This document shows positions 10,486 to 21,734 of a stretch of DNA of 64,000 nucleotides, one piece after another (the stretch's first letter is position 1; the number at the start of each line of letters is the position of its first letter). This DNA is from Podarcis raffonei (lineage: Eukaryota > Chordata > Lepidosauria > Squamata > Lacertidae). Under the pieces are notes generated by a model that was not told the origin of the DNA, ran no database searches, and saw only the letters and a list, made by a program, of their open reading frames with translations. The stretch covers positions 60,150,501 to 60,214,500 of the forward strand of contig NC_070609.1 of the NCBI RefSeq assembly GCF_027172205.1, read 5' to 3'. The position numbers and the translations under genes are program-made.

Positions 10486-11250
10486 TTGGGACCTTTTGGT
10501 AAATTAATAATACAACTATGCACAGCATGGAGGAAGTGGACAGAGAAAAGTTCCTCTCTCTCATACTGCTGGAACTCTACCTATCTACCCTCTACATATC
10601 TACATATGCCCTCAGGCAGAAGATATGGAAGCATGATTAGTCGCACCAACAGGGTAAAAAACAGCTTCTATCCGTGGGCTGTTAGGCTGCTGAATGAAAA
10701 GTTAACAACAGGGCAACTGACTTTCGGGTTTGGTGGGTGTGCGTCAGTAAATGAGGGGAATTAAAACTAAGAGAGCTGAGGGGGGGGGTGCTCGTGTAAT
10801 CTCACTGTATACAAGTTGTACAAGTGACAATAAAGTATTTCAATTTCAATATTTCAATTCAATTTGGGTGGTGAGCACCCAAAGACATTGAATGTTGGAA
10901 GAATGGGAATAGATAAAATGCAGTGCTTCACACAATGCATAGTTAAACTGTGGAACTCTCTGCCACAGGAGGCAGTGATGGCCACCAACTTGGGTGGTTT
11001 TAAAAGAGGATTGGGCATTCATGTAGGAGAGGGCTATTGATGGCTACCTTGCTTTGCCTTCACAGCTGGAGGCAGCACTGCTTCTGAATACCACTTGCTG
11101 GAAACCACAGAAAGGGAGTGGGTTCTTGTCCTTGGGTCCTGCTTGCTGGCTTTCCAGAGGCATCTGGGTGGCCACTGGTGCAACAGGGTGCTGCACTAGA
11201 TGGTCTGATCCAGCAGGTTTTCCTGAGGTTCTTTTGTCCTCAGAGTGATC
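10486..11250 (+). mobile_element. CR1-like LINE 3' end (tail type 2), interrupted by another LINE
   Basis: The part before 10555 (GCATGGAGGAAGTGGACAGA) and the part from 10870 (GTGGAACTCTCTGCCACAGG ... GATCCAGCAGG) are neighbours in the uninterrupted copy at 26450-27060. Between them lies the LINE end at 10555-10868. Confidence 0.7.
10555..10868 (+). mobile_element. L2/Rex-like LINE 3' end nested in CR1
   Basis: Codes the remnant PSGRRYGSMISRTNRVKNSF then YPWAVRLLNEK, a well-known C-terminal motif of L2-type non-LTR reverse transcriptases, followed by ACAATAAAGTATTTCAATTTC-type tail repeats. Confidence 0.7.
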
Positions 11251-11840
11251 CTGTGCAGCAAAGCTGACCCTGTGAGGCTGATCTGAAGCAGCTGCCTCCA
11301 GCAACAGATTTTGGATGTCATTGAAAGGTGGCAAAATTATCCATTATTTCCATGTCAAATGTGTGCGGGTGGGGTGGCATAAGCTGCTAAAATGTCTTCT
11401 CCCTGCTTTCTAAAGGGGAAAAGGGAGGAGTCAGAGGTGGATTAAAAATTATGCTAAGTGCTTATTTATTATTTTTTGGAGGAGATTTGCAGCCAAATGG
11501 CAGGGATGCTTGTAAATCTGCAACAAGGGCACAGCCTGCCATTGAAAGCTCTGAATTTTCGAGTATGCAAACACAGCAAAGGATAAAAGGATAAGATTGG
11601 TCTGCTGGCTGCTGATGTCACTATGGGATGCAATTCTGCATTAGAGTGCTGCTTCCCGGCTGCTGTCCTTAGAGAGTTGGGGTTGGGGTGCGGGAAATTT
11701 CTAAGGCAAAAGGGCATAGGTTCCCCCAAATGCAGCCAATTGCCTTCCCCTCTTTCTCAGCCTTTCCTGCCTGGACCGTTGAAGCGGTTTGGGAATAACA
11801 GGTGGGCTCACTTGCTCAGGGAAATCTGTAATACTATTAG

Positions 11841-12033
11841 GAACCTAGACAGCTGTCTTACACCAAGTCAGACCACTGGTCCATGTAGCTCAGTACTGTC
11901 TACACTGACTGGCAGCAGCTCTCCAGGGTTTCAGGAAGAGAGTCTCTGCCAGCCGTACCTGGATATGCACTGTGGACTGAACCTGTGACCTTCTGCATGG
12001 CAAGCAGATGCTCTACCACTGAGCTACAGCCCT
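11841..12033 (-). mobile_element. tRNA-derived SINE (family B)
   Basis: The minus strand begins GGGCTGTAGCTCAGTGGTAG, a tRNA-Ala-like A box, with AGGTCACAGGTTCAGTCC as B box, and ends near GGCAGC-type tail. Near full length. Confidence 0.8.
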
Positions 12034-14219
12034 TATAATCCATTGCATATTTAAATGCTTCTTTCTCTTTTATCCCGGTCCCTTTTTCTCCACCTCATTT
12101 ATGTTGCCTTATTTTGAGATAGGGTAGCCAGAAATGCACACTCTCTACTTCAGATATGGGTTGCAGGCCTGGCCCTATCATTAGGTAGAGGAAGGAGGAA
12201 GGAGATGGCCTCAGGCTCTGGATGCTGCTGCGAGGTGGGGAAGGCAGGGCCAGCAGCCATCCTGGATATTCTTCCTGAGCTCCCCTGTTGGAGGGGGACA
12301 GAGCTGCGTGTATCATACAGCCTGCCCTACACCTGCTAAGCAAATCTGCTGCCTTCAAGTGCAGATAGGGTTGTCAGGTCAGGAGCATCCCAGACCCTGA
12401 AATTTCAGAGCCCAAGACCTAGTAGGGACCCTGGTGATGGAATGGGAGCATCCCTCAGTGATGTCACAGAGCAGGCCCTGGAGATGGAGGTTAATTGGGA
12501 GAGAGGAATGAAAGAAGGCAGACTCCCCACCCCCAAGTGTCTATGCTATAATTTGCAGCCAGCTTCTGCCAGACTGAAAGATTGCAAGCTGCATATCCAA
12601 TCTTTTTAACGGCTAATAATAATAGATACTCTCACCAACCTGGAGATTCATGCCCTCCACCTGTCACCTGGATGGGGCCAGGCAAACCTGGAGACTTCAG
12701 GTGAGAACTGGAGGTCTAGTTGCAGAGGATGAGGAAGATGCTCTGCTGCCATTGATGAAGTAAGATTCAACTACCACCTTCTGTAGGAGGCATGGGGAAG
12801 GTGCCAACTTGGCTAGTCTTGTGGGTACCCCTCAAATTTACCCAATGGCATTGCAATTTGTCAGTTTAGTTCTGATCCCCATAAGTATTGGAGCTGATAT
12901 ATCCCCACGACTGCCTATTATGACCCCGATATCTCTTTCCAAAGTTGCTCACAGCCACTTTTTCTGTGTGGAGTTAAGGGTTGTGGTGTTCCTTCTTTTT
13001 CGCCCCAACATTCACAATTTTTCCCACACACACACGGCACAAAAGTTCCCCCTCGAACAATGGCTTGATTCTAATTTACCTCATTCCTTGATGTAACATC
13101 TAATTAGGACATCTGTTAAATGCCTATCATATTAATTTAATAGGGGGAGGCTAATAGAACTTTATTGGCACAGTCCAGTTAATTAACATTATGGGCCTTT
13201 AATGGATGTCTTAAATCGACATCGTTAGCAAAGATGCTACACAAATTAAAGTGAGCCCTAACTGTGTTTCATTGGACTGTGAAGGACACACAAGCTGTTG
13301 TGTGTGTGCACACAACTCAATTCATTACCAACAGTCACTCTTCTTTAAATATATATCCCTTTCAAATGAGTCACCCGGGTTGCTAAATTTCTGTCACTTT
13401 ATACCCTTCCAAGAGCAGTCCAGGAATTACAAAAGCCATCCTGGCTTCTGATTTGACCCCGAAATGTCCCTATTTCCCCTGCCAGTGCTGCCATCACCAA
13501 GCTCAGGGAGGAAGGTGAGTGGCGGTGGAGAGGGGGGATACCATTGCCTCTCCATGGCCTCTGCTAAATCTACCAAAGAAGAAAATGATATAAAATCAGG
13601 ATTAAGGGGTTTTCTCAAGGCAGTGGAGGGGTGTGTGTGCTGTGCCCCATTGGTGAAATGATGGTGGCATATGCCCTTCTGATATGAAATGATCTGTGCT
13701 GTGTTTCTTGAAAATATGGGGGGAAATTGTGTACGCTTGAAAACGTTGGCAGCATTAAGATAAATTCAACTGTGTAAATAAGTTTTGATGGATGTAATAA
13801 TGGAATACCGAATGGTTTAGTTTATGTAAAATATGCAGGGATTTTTGATATGCAAAATGAACCATGGAAAGAGAAGGAGGGGAGTCATTGATATTTTAAG
13901 GTTGTTTAAATGAGTATTCTAAATTATAAAATAGAAAATGTAATAAAATTTATATGTATATACATGTATATAAAATGGAATGCTCTGTGTGGATGGTCTA
14001 GGAGGGTCAGCTGGGGCGAGTGAGAAATGTCCCTATTTTCATCTGAGGAATGTTTAAGGGTATGTGACTTGTATATTTGGCCTGCATCCTCTAGAGTGAG
14101 ACAAAACCCGACTTATTGGTGCTAGCGCTGGGTGGAAAAGGAAGACATGTTTCCTGAACATTTTCTCCCTCAGTTGGCGATTCTCCACACTCTTTTTCAA
14201 AGGGTAAAATGGCCACTTA
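12034..14219. other. intergenic; includes an AT-rich unique block at 13081-13255
   Basis: No gene seen. Block 13081-13255 is free of the repeats found elsewhere here and has several TAATTA/ATTAAT homeodomain-like cores, so it is a candidate conserved non-coding element. This is inference only. Confidence 0.3.
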
Positions 14220-14224
14220 CGAAT

Positions 14225-14355
14225 CCCCTAAATCAGAGGAATGTAAGAATGTAAGATGAGACTGTCAGTGGCCTGCTTGGTCCAGCATCCTGTACTCAGA
14301 GTGGCTGAGGGAAGCCCACAAGCTGGACATGAGCACCACAGCACTCTGCTCATGA
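14225..14355 (-). mobile_element. CR1-like LINE 3' end fragment (tail type 2)
   Basis: GAATGTAAGAATGTAAGATG ... CCTGCTTGGTCCAGCATCCTG is the reverse complement of the tail type at 1547-1722. Confidence 0.55.
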
Positions 14356-14750
14356 AAACACATCACCCCAAAACAGAGGCAACAGATTTGCACGAAAGTT
14401 GCATGTGCTAATTTATATGTGCAAATACAGATGTTTAGAAACAACTGCTATCATTTAAATAAAAATGCAGTCCATCTCACCATAGCAGGAAAGGCTGTTG
14501 AGCAGATGATCTGTGGCCTTAGTCTGCAGTCCACGACAATGGAGCTCTATTGCCCTGCTCTCCCCATTTTTTTGCACTGTGAGTGTCCCTGCACCACCAT
14601 ATCTTTTTACTAATACAGAGAGCAATCAGCAGAGTTGACTCCAAGCAAAAGCATCAGCTCTCCTGCTTCATTCACAAAAGTTCAACAGCTGATGCTGTTC
14701 GTATTTGAGTCCATTTACAGTACCACTAATAACATATCTGCTGATTCCCC

Positions 14751-14753
<3 letters not shown>

Positions 14754-14794
<41 letters not shown>
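14754..14794. repeat. (TG)n microsatellite
   Basis: About twenty TG units in a row. Confidence 0.95.
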
Positions 14795-14797
<3 letters not shown>

Positions 14798-16759
14798 CAT
14801 AATTATTCAAAATACAGCTGTAGGGATTTTGATTAAATGTATTTGCTCTGCAGGCCATTAGAAATTCAGCATTCAAAAGCCTGCTGTAACGGAAGTGTTT
14901 TCCTCAGCCTGGAATCGGCAAGAGCATAACTGGGATTTGATGGCAACTTCTGCTCCATGACAGTTAACAAAGAGATACCTTTCGTGATTCTAATTCCACC
15001 TCCTATTCATGCTTCAGTCCAGGAAAGTCCTCACACTTAGATCCTGGAAGCTGCACTTTTAAGAAATGCTTGCATCCAGTGATTTATTTTAAAAGGAAAA
15101 TAAGGTGCCGTTCTTACCATGAAGTTGTTACAGTACATGCCACACTTTTAACCTTTGAAGAGGGGGGGAAGGTGTTGTTCCTGTGTACCCTTGAGTACCC
15201 CCAGTAAAAAAAAGCATTGGTTGTATCTGATTATTTGGACTCCAGTCCATGAAACCTCTGATAATTGTTAGTCTTTAAAATGCCCACCGAAAGACCCTCT
15301 GTTATTGTTTTCCTGGAGGAAACTCCAGCAATGCAGAAGTGCATCCCATCCTACAAACTCAACACATGGAATCATAGACTTGTAGAATTGGAAGGGACCC
15401 CAAGGTTCATCTAGTCCAATCCCTGGCAATGCATAATGGACACATAAGCAAGTGTCCACTGGCCTGGCCACAGGGCATCTTTGGAAACACCTTTGCTCGT
15501 AAGAATTCAGCTAAGATTCTATGATTCTAACAAGCAAGGGTCGTGCGGCTCTGTGTCCCATCTTTCGCATGATAGACTGACAGATGGTGCGTGTGACCCG
15601 GAGCGTTTTCTGATGTTGTTTCGATCGATTTCCTGCCTTCTCTTTTTCAGCAGAAAAACACAAGAAATGTGTCAAAGCAGGCCTCCCACTTCTCAAGAAG
15701 AATGTCTTGTTGCAGTTTTAAGTTAGGTTCTTGGCTCTTTATTAATAAACAACTTTCATTCTTTGCAGTTTTTTGGGGAATTGTGGTTCCTTGCTTTGTG
15801 GCTACCTTCTGCTATGTTTTTGATTTTTATTGTGCTTTGCCCTGGGCAGAGATGTCTCTGGAAAGGCAGCTAATAAGCTTTAAAAACAGATTTTTAATTA
15901 GCTACCCGTCTGCGGGGGTGAAAATAGGAGAACAGGATCCTGAACTTGATGAGCCACTGGTCTGATCCAGAAGGCTCTTCTTCTGTTCTTCCTTTTCTTC
16001 CTGCTTTGGGAAAGAAAACCTTTGGGCTTCGTGTGGCAGGCTCGAGATATAGACGATTCCCCTTGTAAAGTGATCAGAAATGAGACTTTCCTTTGGCTAG
16101 CTTGCAGCCCCCACCACCAGGCACACCGGCAGCCTAAAGGATTATTTCAAAATTATGGGCTTGGAACGGTTCAGCTGGGTGGCTGGGGCTGCTCACGAAA
16201 GAATTCCAGTGATGTAGCAGCTCTTGAACACCCCATTAGGTGGCTGCCTAATTAATGTAAATGATCGTTATGTCTCACTCACCAAGGATTATTTTACTCC
16301 AAGGGAAATCTACTTGCTGCCACAGTGGCCATTTGAGGGGGTTTTATAGGAACTCTTGCATTATGGCTACCCATTCAGTAAAAGGTAAGTAGCCATCCTA
16401 AATAATGGAGATGGAAGGCTTAATTGGCTGAATAACAGATTCTGCTGTATTTTATTCCAGGAATTAGAGCTTTATTGCAACCCTATGATAATGAGGGGGG
16501 AAGAGCCATTGGCAAATGGAAGGCTTCTGAGATCCAAGCCCGTGAGGAAGGCAAGAGCAAGATTTCAGCGTTTCACCTCAAAAGTCGCTTCAGTCTGACT
16601 CCCCCCTCCCCTTTCATAAGAACTTGCATGAAAGTGGCCTCCCAATTTTTCTCACAGGCTCATAAAAGTTCAGCACAAACAGTTGGGCCTGGTGAGCATT
16701 TAAGGTCCCCAACCCTAATATGTGGGTTGCCATCTGCTTGGATTTTATTCCGATCCTGA
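14795..16759. other. intergenic; CR1 tail fragment at 15365-15435
   Basis: No gene seen. 15365-15435 has GAATTGGAAGGGACCCCAAG and CATCTAGTCCAATCCC, the reverse complement of a CR1 3' end. AT-rich unique sequence at 16215-16330 (CCTAATTAATGTAAATGATC) resembles a conserved element but is untested. Confidence 0.4.
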
Positions 16760-16895
16760 TTTGATTTTAGAATGTATTTTAATTGATTGTCTGATTTTAT
16801 GTTAATGTGTTATACATTTTATGTTAGCTGCTCTGAGCCCGGTTTTGGCCCGGGAGGGCGAGGTATAAATAAAAATTATTTATCATCATCATGAA
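16760..16895 (+). mobile_element. LINE 3' tail (L2/CR1-like)
   Basis: GCTGCTCTGAGCCCGGTTTT, GAGGTATAAATAAAAATTA and an ATC repeat match the tail at 5430-5535. Confidence 0.6.
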
Positions 16896-17226
16896 AGGTA
16901 AGGTGAGGGGGGGATGTCGCACACCTGAAAATTAAGAGCACCCCCTAAAAAGCCAGTTTTTCAAACAGCTACCAGAGGAAGACCACATGATGATATGACA
17001 GCCATCTTCAAAAATCTGAAGGGATGTCACATGGAAGATGGAGCAAGCTTGTTTTCTGCTGCTCCAGAGGGGAGAAGCCAAACCAATAAATTCAAATTAC
17101 AAGAAAGGAGATTGCAACTAAACCTTAGGAAGAATTTTCTGACAGTAAGAACTGCTTGATAGTGGAAAGGATTCCTTCAAAACGCGGTGGACTCTCATTC
17201 GTTGCAAGTTTTTAAACATAGGGTGT

Positions 17227-18054
17227 ATTTTTTATCATTATTAATATTTTTAACAACAATTTCAGTTATAGAAAATAAAATGACGAAAGAAAAAAGAAAA
17301 AGAGAAGGGGGAAGCACAAAAAAATACAATAGGAAAGAAAGATATAATACAATGAGTATAATCAGTTATATATTATTATAGAGATATACAGTCGTACCTT
17401 GGATCCCGAACGCCTTGCAAGTCGAACGTTTTGGCTCCCGAATGCCGCAAACCCAGAAGTGAGTGTTCCGGTTTGCAAACGTTCTTTGGAACCTGAACAT
17501 CCGACAAGGCTTCCGCGGCTTCCGATTGGCTGCAGGAGCTTCCTGCAGCCAATCGGAAGCCGCGCTTTGGTTTCCAAACATTTTGGAAGTCGAACAGACT
17601 TCCGGAACGGATTCCGTTCGACTTCCAAGGTACGACTGTATAAATATTATTGTCCTAATACATATATGATTATTAGTAACCTACTATGTTCTGTTTGAAC
17701 TCATTCCAAATGTCAATATATTTATCCAAACCAGGTCCACGTCTATAAGCAATACGTTCATATGTTGCAAGTGTTGTCATGTCATCAATCCATTGATTAA
17801 AGGGGATCTTTATTCTTTCAATTCATCACAGTCAGGGCTCATAGAATCCATTCTCGTCGTCCAGTTGTCAACTTCCGTACAGTAAGTATATAATTCAAAA
17901 GAATATTTTCCTCTAAATTTTTTTAGCTTTTCCTGCACAGTCATACTTATTTAATCCAGCACTTTCCCCAAAAAAACTTGGTGAGTATAGGGCACTGTAA
18001 GAACACGTGTTTCAACGAGGCATTGTCCTTATTACATCTCCAGCAGTTTTTGAG
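17227..18054 (-). mobile_element. L1-like LINE 3' end inserted in CR1
   Basis: The minus strand codes KNCWRCNKDNASLKHVFLQC (zinc-knuckle end of L1 ORF2), then a frame with YERIAYRRGPGLDKYIDIWN, then an A-rich tail (T-rich at the left end). CATAGGGTGTA at 17216-17226 and CATAGGATGTA at 18055-18065 look like an 11-bp target duplication with one change. A MITE sits inside it at 17389-17638. Confidence 0.75.
17389..17638. mobile_element. mariner/Tigger-like MITE, 250 bp
   Basis: Ends CAGTCGTACCTTGG / CCAAGGTACGACTG flanked by TA. The centre has a palindrome: CTTCCGATTGGCTGCAGGAG facing CTCCTGCAGCC-type sequence around 17520-17560. Confidence 0.88.
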
Positions 18055-18595
18055 CATAGGATGTAAACCAATCTATCAGGGATTTTTCCGCTGCATTTCC
18101 TGCATTGCAGTGGAGGGGGCTGGTTGAACTAAATGACTGTTGGGGGTGTCTTCCAACTGTATGATTCTATGACTTGCTTAGTGGCTATAAGACTGGCTTG
18201 CAGGGAGAAAAGCAAATTAAAAAGTGCCAAATGGATTGTGGCAGCACACAGTTGTATTCCTACCACAAGGTGGCACAACTTACCCGCAAAGTCATGCTTT
18301 CCTTCCAATAATAATAATAATAATCCAGTAATTCTGGAGCAATATTACAAAGCAATTTTACGTGCCATTGAACAAGTCAGCCAAATATGTCTAGGAGAAA
18401 CTATGACAATAAAGAGGGGGGGAAACACACACACAGTATATCCATCTGCTAAAAACACACCTCTTTACCATGTCCTTTGACACCTGAGATCTTTTAGGAC
18501 CCACCTTATTTTTGTGATTTTTGGTTGTTTTGAACTGTTTTTAAAATTGTGCTTGAATGATTGTAACTGCCTTTGGGAGCTTAGAGTGAAGGGCA

Positions 18596-18599
<4 letters not shown>

Positions 18600-18632
<33 letters not shown>
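18600..18632. repeat. (ATT)n microsatellite
   Basis: About eleven TAT/ATT units, probably the tail of a decayed LINE. Confidence 0.85.
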
Positions 18633-18683
18633 TACACTTGACACTTCTGAGTATTATCTGCCACCCATGCCAGAATCCCTAAA

Positions 18684-18712
18684 CCACCCTAACCCTAACC
18701 CTAAACCTATAA
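18684..18712. repeat. short telomere-like repeat (CCCTAA)n
   Basis: ACCCTAACCCTAACCCTAAA, about three units of the vertebrate telomere repeat, directly before a MITE. Short enough that chance expansion cannot be excluded. Confidence 0.55.
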
Positions 18713-18718
18713 CCATTA

Positions 18719-18977
18719 CAGTGGTACCTCTGGATGCGAACGGGATCCGTTCCGGAGCCCCGTTCGCATCCTGAAACGAACGCAACCTGCGTCCAAGCGT
18801 CTGCGCGTGCGGAGGTCGCGATACGCCGCTTCCGCGCATGCGTGTGATGTCATTTTGACCGTCTGCGCATGCGCAGCAGCGAAACCCAGAAGTAACACAC
18901 TCCATTACTTCCGGGTTGCTGCGGAGCGCAACCCAAAAATATTCATCCCAAAGCTACTTCAACCCGAGGTATGACTG
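18719..18977. mobile_element. mariner/Tigger-like MITE, 259 bp, CpG-rich
   Basis: Begins CAGTGGTACCTCTGG and ends ACCCGAGGTATGACTG, flanked by TA at both sides. The body is rich in CG (GTCTGCGCATGCGCAGC). Confidence 0.85.
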
Positions 18978-19002
18978 TATAGGCTGTGTATACACCATGC
19001 CT

Positions 19003-19165
19003 TTAAAGCACATTAAAAACACATCCTTTCCCTCAAAGAGTTCTGGGCAGTATAGTTTACCGTTCACAAAGTTAGTTTCTGGCAACTCTGAACCAGCTAC
19101 AGTGCACAGGATTCTTTGAGAGGGGAAATGTGTTCTGAATGTACTTTAAAAGGGTGTATCCACAG
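19003..19165. repeat. TIR repeat family D copy
   Basis: AGAGTTCTGGGCAGTATAGT and AGGATTCTTTGAGAGGGG match the family body. Confidence 0.5.
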
Positions 19166-19280
19166 TTTATGTCATGTCAGCTTTTATCACAAATAATTGG
19201 TCCCCTGACAACTTTTAATGTTATTCTCAAAGCTGCTTAACCCTGCCTAAAAGTAGGGAAGGTTTAGCTGAGTTTACCAC

Positions 19281-19485
19281 CTTTTTCTCCATGGGGCTCA
19301 AGGAAGCTGACATGGTTCTCCCCCTCCTCATTTAATCCCCACAACAACCTTGTGAGGTAGGTTAGGCTGAGAGACAGTGACTGGCCCCCAAGGTCACCCA
19401 GTGAGCTTCATGGCTGAGCAGGGGATTTGAACCCGGGTCTCCCAGGTCCTAGTGCGACACTCAAACCCCTGCACCACCACGGGCT
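19281..19485 (-). mobile_element. Sauria-type SINE
   Basis: The minus strand has the B-box-like GACCCGGGTTCAAATCCC and the body CTGTCTCTCAGCCTAACCTA then CATTTAATCCCC inverted, as in the plus copy at 5811-6038. Near full length. Confidence 0.8.
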
Positions 19486-20299
19486 CACAGTTACTCTGCA
19501 CCCATGTTCCACCTCTCCAATTCCATGGTTCTATAACAAGGAGCCACATTGCTCTGTCTCTTCCCTCTGCTAACTCCATTCCTTTCGAACACAAAAGCTC
19601 CTTAGCTTCTGTGCTGTGAATCCTTTTTAGTTATAAGCTATAAGACAACTCTTGGGAGGGCCATCTAATCTTAACTCCAGGGAGTCATCATCCGATCGCA
19701 ATCTGGGGGTGATTTGAAGCAGCTCATCTGAAGCAAATGCCTTCCTACCCTTCTCTGGGAGTGGTTTTTATTGCATGACGGGAGTAGCCCATTGAGCCTT
19801 ATTGCTTAATTAAAAACAAATTCCCAGGCAATTCTCCCCCTCCCTCCCTGCGTTTCTATACAACGCCGGCAGTGTGGAGCTCGCCTAAGCCCATCCATTA
19901 ACAGATGGTAACTGCAAATTTACTAGGAGAGCTGCAAACCCATTTCTTTACCACTTGGGGTTAAATGGAAAACTGTTTCCTATAATCTGCCCGCTGCTGT
20001 GCACCAAGAGGAATAAATATGGGAAAGAGAGATTCATTGTTTAGTGATTGGGCTTGGCTCGCTTGCAGAGAGTCTATGCAATACGGTCGCATCTTGTGCC
20101 GGGGTTACGTTCCAGGGCTGTCGCATATACACAAAACCGTGTTTACTCGAACCTCCCCGTCGGAACTGCTCCTGCATGAGCAATCTTGCCTTCTGGAGTC
20201 AGCACACCAAAGGGTCTTGCCCCACAAGGAAGGCAGAGCGTTTTTCAACTCTCCAGGCTCTGGGAGGCCACCTGAGATCTTGTGAGCCTGGTAAGCAAA

Positions 20300-20365
20300 G
20301 CAGAAAGCTTGAAATCTCTTTCTGCACCAGGAAAACCTGGTGCTTTCAAGCTCTTTGCCTTGCAT
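20300..20365. repeat. inverted repeat (hairpin)
   Basis: AGCTTGAAA and CTGCACCAGG face CCTGGTGC and TTTCAAGCT around a four-base A spacer. No coding or RNA family was recognised. Confidence 0.55.
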
Positions 20366-20444
20366 ACAATTAATTTGTGGGATTTCAACTGGCTGCCCTT
20401 GAACTGCATGCAAGTTAATGTCAGGGAGTTAGCCAGCAATAAAT

Positions 20445-20838
20445 CACATGGAGTACATGAAGTTAATTCTTTATTAGACGAAACAAGGCCTGCTCAGGGG
20501 AGCCGGGCCTAATAAGCACAGCAGCTCTTCTCACTAGGTCTTGCCCCAACAAGGCAGTTGTGGAGGCTGCCCCCACCTTCCTAAATCTCCCCCTCCTCTG
20601 GGTCCTCTCAAAGAAACCTGAGACTCTGCTGACACCTTTCTCTGCTCTTCCCTCTTCATACCTCTTCTGGTCCTGGGAGACCAGGAGGAGGGGGACTTGT
20701 TGCAGCAGGAGTGGGAGGACAGCTTAGCCTCTTCAGCAGCTTGACTCATGTCTGCCTCTTGGCCTCCCTCCTCTCCTGCTTCTGCACTTCTCTCTGCCAC
20801 AGGCTCCCCCTGCTCACTAAACCCTGGACTCAACTACA
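20445..20838. other. pyrimidine-rich sequence, unassigned
   Basis: C/T-rich on the plus strand, directly before the BovB fragment. A similar C/T-rich stretch follows BovB at 21530-21730. BovB may have inserted into a larger repeat that these two flanks represent, but I could not prove that. Confidence 0.35.
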
Positions 20839-20884
20839 TTGGCAAAGAAAAAGCATTTTATATGCGTTGTATGTGCAGTGAGAG

Positions 20885-21480
20885 ATTTTACTTTCTTGGG
20901 CTCCATGATCACTGCAGATGGTGACAGCAGTCACGAAATTGAAAGACGCCTGCTTCTTGGGAGAAAAGCAATGACAAACCTAGGCAGCATCTTAAAAAGC
21001 AGAGACATCACCTTGCCAACAAAGGTCCATATAGTAAAAGCTATGGTTTTCCCAGTAGTGATGTATGGAAGTGAGACCTGGACCATAAAGAAGGCTGATC
21101 GCCGAAGATTTGATGCGTTTGAATTATGGTGCTGGAGGAGACTCTTGAGAGTCCCATGGACTGCAAGAAGATCAAACCTCTCCATTCTGAAGGAAATCAG
21201 CCCTGAGTGCTCACTGGAAGGACAGATTGTGAAGCTGAGGCTCCAATACTTTGCCCACCTCATGAGAAGAGAAGACTCCCTGGAAAAGACCCTGATGTTG
21301 GGGAAGATGGAGGGCACAAGGAGAAGGGGACGACAGAGGACGAGATGGTTGGATAGTGTTCTCAAAGCTACCAGCATGAGTCTGACCAAACTGCGGGAGG
21401 CAGTGGAAGACAGAAGTGCCTGGTGTGCTCTGGTCCATGGGGCCACGAAGAGTCAGACACATGTGCATTATAACACTGAA
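20885..21480 (+). mobile_element. BovB (RTE) LINE, reverse transcriptase C-terminus, 5'-truncated
   Basis: One open frame codes FLGSMITADGDSSHEIERRL, LLGRKAMTNLGSILKSRDIT, LPTKVHIVKAMVFPVVMYGS, ETWTIKKADRRRFDAFELWC and WRRLLRVPWTARRSNLSILK. These are the signature blocks of the BovB C-terminal domain, which are nearly the same in ruminants and squamates. The frame starts within the reverse transcriptase at about 20885 and runs to TGA at 21517-21519, past the usual protein end. About 600 of some 3200 bases remain. The open frame implies a young insertion. BovB is known to have moved between squamates and ruminants horizontally. Confidence 0.93.
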
Positions 21481-21734
21481 ACAAGATGGCGCTGTGAAAG
21501 TCCGTTTTTGCCAACCTGATTGCCCATACAAAGTTTACAGCACTTCTTTGATGTGTCTACATCCAGTCCCTGTTACCTCTTCAGCTTCCGACACCTCTTC
21601 CTCCCAAGTTTCTCCCTCTTCTCTTTCTGACCTCTCATTGTCCCCTGCCTGGGACCTTGGAGAGCCATTACTGATCAGAGCAGACAAGATTGGGGTTGAT
21701 GAACCAGTAGCTGACTTGGTAGAAGACAGCTTCC

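Larger units (their letters stand above)
16975..18175 (+). mobile_element. CR1 LINE 3' end (tail type 1), split by an L1-like insertion
   Basis: The left part 16975-17226 ends ...TGCAAGTTTTTAAACATAGG and the right part 18055-18175 resumes at ATCTATCAGGGATTTTTCC and ends GTATGATTCTATGAC, the CR1 terminal repeat. The uninterrupted order is seen at 24000-24580. Confidence 0.8.

Noticed and set aside
10486-10764. Plus-strand host gene with PSGRRYGSMISRT
   Set aside because: This is the C-terminal motif of an L2-type LINE.
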